From NCBI GenBank assembly GCA_020725865.1, contig DYEC01000001.1:1-64000 (forward strand): a stretch of 64,000 nt of DNA, in the 5' to 3' direction. The notes under the pieces were generated by a model that saw only the letters and a list, made by a program, of their open reading frames with translations, was not told where the DNA came from and made no database searches. Source of the DNA: Anaerolinea sp. (GTDB taxonomy: Bacteria > Chloroflexota > Anaerolineae > Anaerolineales > Anaerolineaceae). The position numbers and the translations under genes were made by a program. Positions 62,827 to 64,000 of the stretch are shown one piece after another (position 1 is the first letter of the stretch; the number at the start of each line of letters is the position of its first letter).

Positions 62827-63207
62827 GTGAAACGGAATGTTCGCCTGCGAAGCTTTGTCGAATTCCAGCGGGTGCGGCGTTTTGGGAAATCTTTCACGCA
62901 TCCATTAATTGTTTTGCTGGTCATGCCTCAAGAACAACCTGGCGTAAAAATTGGCGTTGCGGCGGGGAGATCCGTGGGCGGAGCGGTGAAGCGCAACCGC
63001 GCCAAGCGGCGGTTGCGAGCGATATTAGATGAATTTGTGCCGCAGTTACAGCCCGGTTATGATTTGATTGTTATGGCGCGTGAAGCAATTACTCGGGCTA
63101 GCTATTTTGAATTGCGCGCAGCGATAAAGGATGTGCTGATCAAAGCGCAGTTATTGAAAGAGACCAATGAATTTCCAAGTGACACAAACGCAGGAATTTC
63201 AACCTGA
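62827..63207 (+). CDS. rnpA: Ribonuclease P protein component
   Basis: 126 residues starting at GTG. Basic protein with the RNR signature [15 protein letters not shown] near 51, [16 protein letters not shown] at the start. Binds the RNase P RNA for tRNA 5' processing. 71 bases after rpmH; the 3' end overlaps yidD by 41 bases. Confidence 0.95.
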   Translation: MKRNVRLRSFVEFQRVRRFGKSFTHPLIVLLVMPQEQPGVKIGVAAGRSVGGAVKRNRAKRRLRAILDEFVPQLQPGYDLIVMAREAITRASYFELRAAIKDVLIKAQLLKETNEFPSDTNAGIST

Positions 63208-63460
63208 ACCGCGTTTGCGGGATTTGCCGTTTAAGCTCAGCACAATACCGCGCTGGGTGTTATTACTTTTTATTCGAGGATATCAACGGTTTGTTTCCCC
63301 AATTTTGCCACCGAATACCTGTCGCTTTTATCCGACCTGTTCCCATTATGGTTATCAGGCGGTTTATAAGCACGGGGCGCTCAAGGGCAGTCTGATGGCA
63401 ATCTGGCGTGTTTTGCGCTGTAATCCCTTTAATCCCGGCGGCTTTGATCCGGTACCCTGA
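63167..63460 (+). CDS. yidD: Membrane protein insertion efficiency factor YidD
   Basis: 97 residues. [27 protein letters not shown] and [19 protein letters not shown] regions (shown partly) define the family, with its conserved cysteines. Helps YidC insert membrane proteins. Starts within rnpA. Confidence 0.94.
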   Translation: MNFQVTQTQEFQPEPRLRDLPFKLSTIPRWVLLLFIRGYQRFVSPILPPNTCRFYPTCSHYGYQAVYKHGALKGSLMAIWRVLRCNPFNPGGFDPVP

Positions 63461-63522
63461 TATTTTGTGTGAAAGGCTTTTCCATACTAATAAAATTTCG
63501 AGATAAGGTTGTGTAAAATCGA

Positions 63523-64000
63523 ATGAGGCTGAAATATTTTTCTATTGTAATATTGCTGGTATTGACCAGCATGCTTATAGGGGGGTGCAGCGGGGCAGGG
63601 ACAATTGCGAACAACTGGCCTGGAATAACGGTTGACCAGGGTACAGTTTATGTGGCTTATGCCGGCGAGGTCATGGCGGTGCGGCTGAGCGATGGTAGTC
63701 TGGTTTGGCGCTTTCCTGAAAAGGTTGAAAGTGGCAGAACGTATTACGCTGCACCTGCGGTTTCTGATGGCCTGGTAGTTGTGGGAGATTATGCCGGGAC
63801 GCTTCATGCCCTGGATGCGGCGAGTGGTGTTCAAAAATGGCCCTTTACACCGCAGATCAAATCTGGAAATCCGGCACGTTTTGTGGGCAGCGCACTCATC
63901 CACCAGGATATGATTTTGGCGCCCACTGCCGGTCACGATAACCTGTATGCTGTGAGCCTGACCGGGAAGGAACTTTGGCGTTTTCCTACCGGACAGGCGA
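63523..64000 (+). CDS. PQQ-like beta-propeller lipoprotein, N-terminal part (cut by window edge)
   Basis: Open from the ATG at 63523 through the window end (159 codons). Signal peptide MRLKYFSIVILL with lipobox L-I-G-G-C (Cys about 25), then repeated blades with Trp and Gly docking: DGSLVWRFP, GTLHALDAASGVQKWPF, LYAVSLTGKELWRFP. BamB/PQQ-like propeller, surface-anchored. It sits where yidC usually follows yidD. A weak Shine-Dalgarno precedes it. Confidence 0.88.
   Translation, partial: MRLKYFSIVILLVLTSMLIGGCSGAGTIANNWPGITVDQGTVYVAYAGEVMAVRLSDGSLVWRFPEKVESGRTYYAAPAVSDGLVVVGDYAGTLHALDAASGVQKWPFTPQIKSGNPARFVGSALIHQDMILAPTAGHDNLYAVSLTGKELWRFPTGQA

Overview
The window looks like a chromosomal segment from an anaerobic member of the Chloroflexota, most likely class Anaerolineae. 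This is inferred from gene content and style: sugar-binding lipoproteins with an L-T-A-C lipobox followed by a Pro/Glu/Thr/Ala linker, ECF and ABC transporters without outer-membrane partners, an ADP-forming acyl-CoA synthetase, fixABCX and moderate GC. No species name can be read from the sequence. I see no CRISPR array, rRNA, transposase, integrase or phage gene.

Layout. 1-6000 is a sugar-type ABC locus: an RbsC-like permease, a lipoprotein made of two fused periplasmic-binding domains and a near-identical tandem paralogue cut by the window edge. Next to it are a DegT-type aminotransferase and a divergent barrel-like protein. Two matching LacI-type operators sit on the promoters. 6041-8573 holds a membrane protein and an alpha/beta hydrolase. 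8870-19674 is a compact PUFA-synthase-like lipid locus: a 2765-residue KS-AT-KS-ACP-ACP-ACP-KR-DH megasynthase, an Sfp-type phosphopantetheinyl transferase and a convergent PfaD-type enoyl reductase. All three carrier domains carry Thr where the phosphopantetheine Ser is expected. 19865-30000 holds a CBS protein, a PEP-synthase-like protein with glutamate dehydrogenase, a membrane-embedded spermidine-synthase-like protein, a lipoprotein isoaspartyl methyltransferase, a 491-residue protein I do not recognise and an SDR.

30163-45643 carries an ECF energizing module (fused EcfA-EcfA and EcfT), a nitroreductase, an ADP-forming acyl-CoA synthetase, and an operon for acyl-CoA dehydrogenase, CaiB-type CoA-transferase, enoyl-CoA hydratase and FixABCX, ending in a TIGR04076 protein. 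That set resembles the enterobacterial carnitine (cai/fix) system. Upstream is a lipoate operon (ECF S component, two-gene lipoate ligase, thioesterase), then tRNA-Val(CAC). The S component could use the ECF module 12 kb away.

45859-53421 is housekeeping: cold-shock protein, YdcF, MalY-type PLP enzyme, methyltransferase, ProC, a TPR protein, a lipoprotein and MtaB. 53574-59079 is a second carbohydrate locus (binding protein, two permeases, GH4 glycosidase, PfkB kinase). Neither carbohydrate ABC locus shows an ATPase gene in this window. 59151-62472 couples a KimA-like potassium importer with two TrkA/RCK proteins. The right end is rpmH, rnpA, yidD and the start of a PQQ-propeller lipoprotein.

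Start codons were chosen by Shine-Dalgarno position, so several coding regions begin downstream of the longest possible frame.
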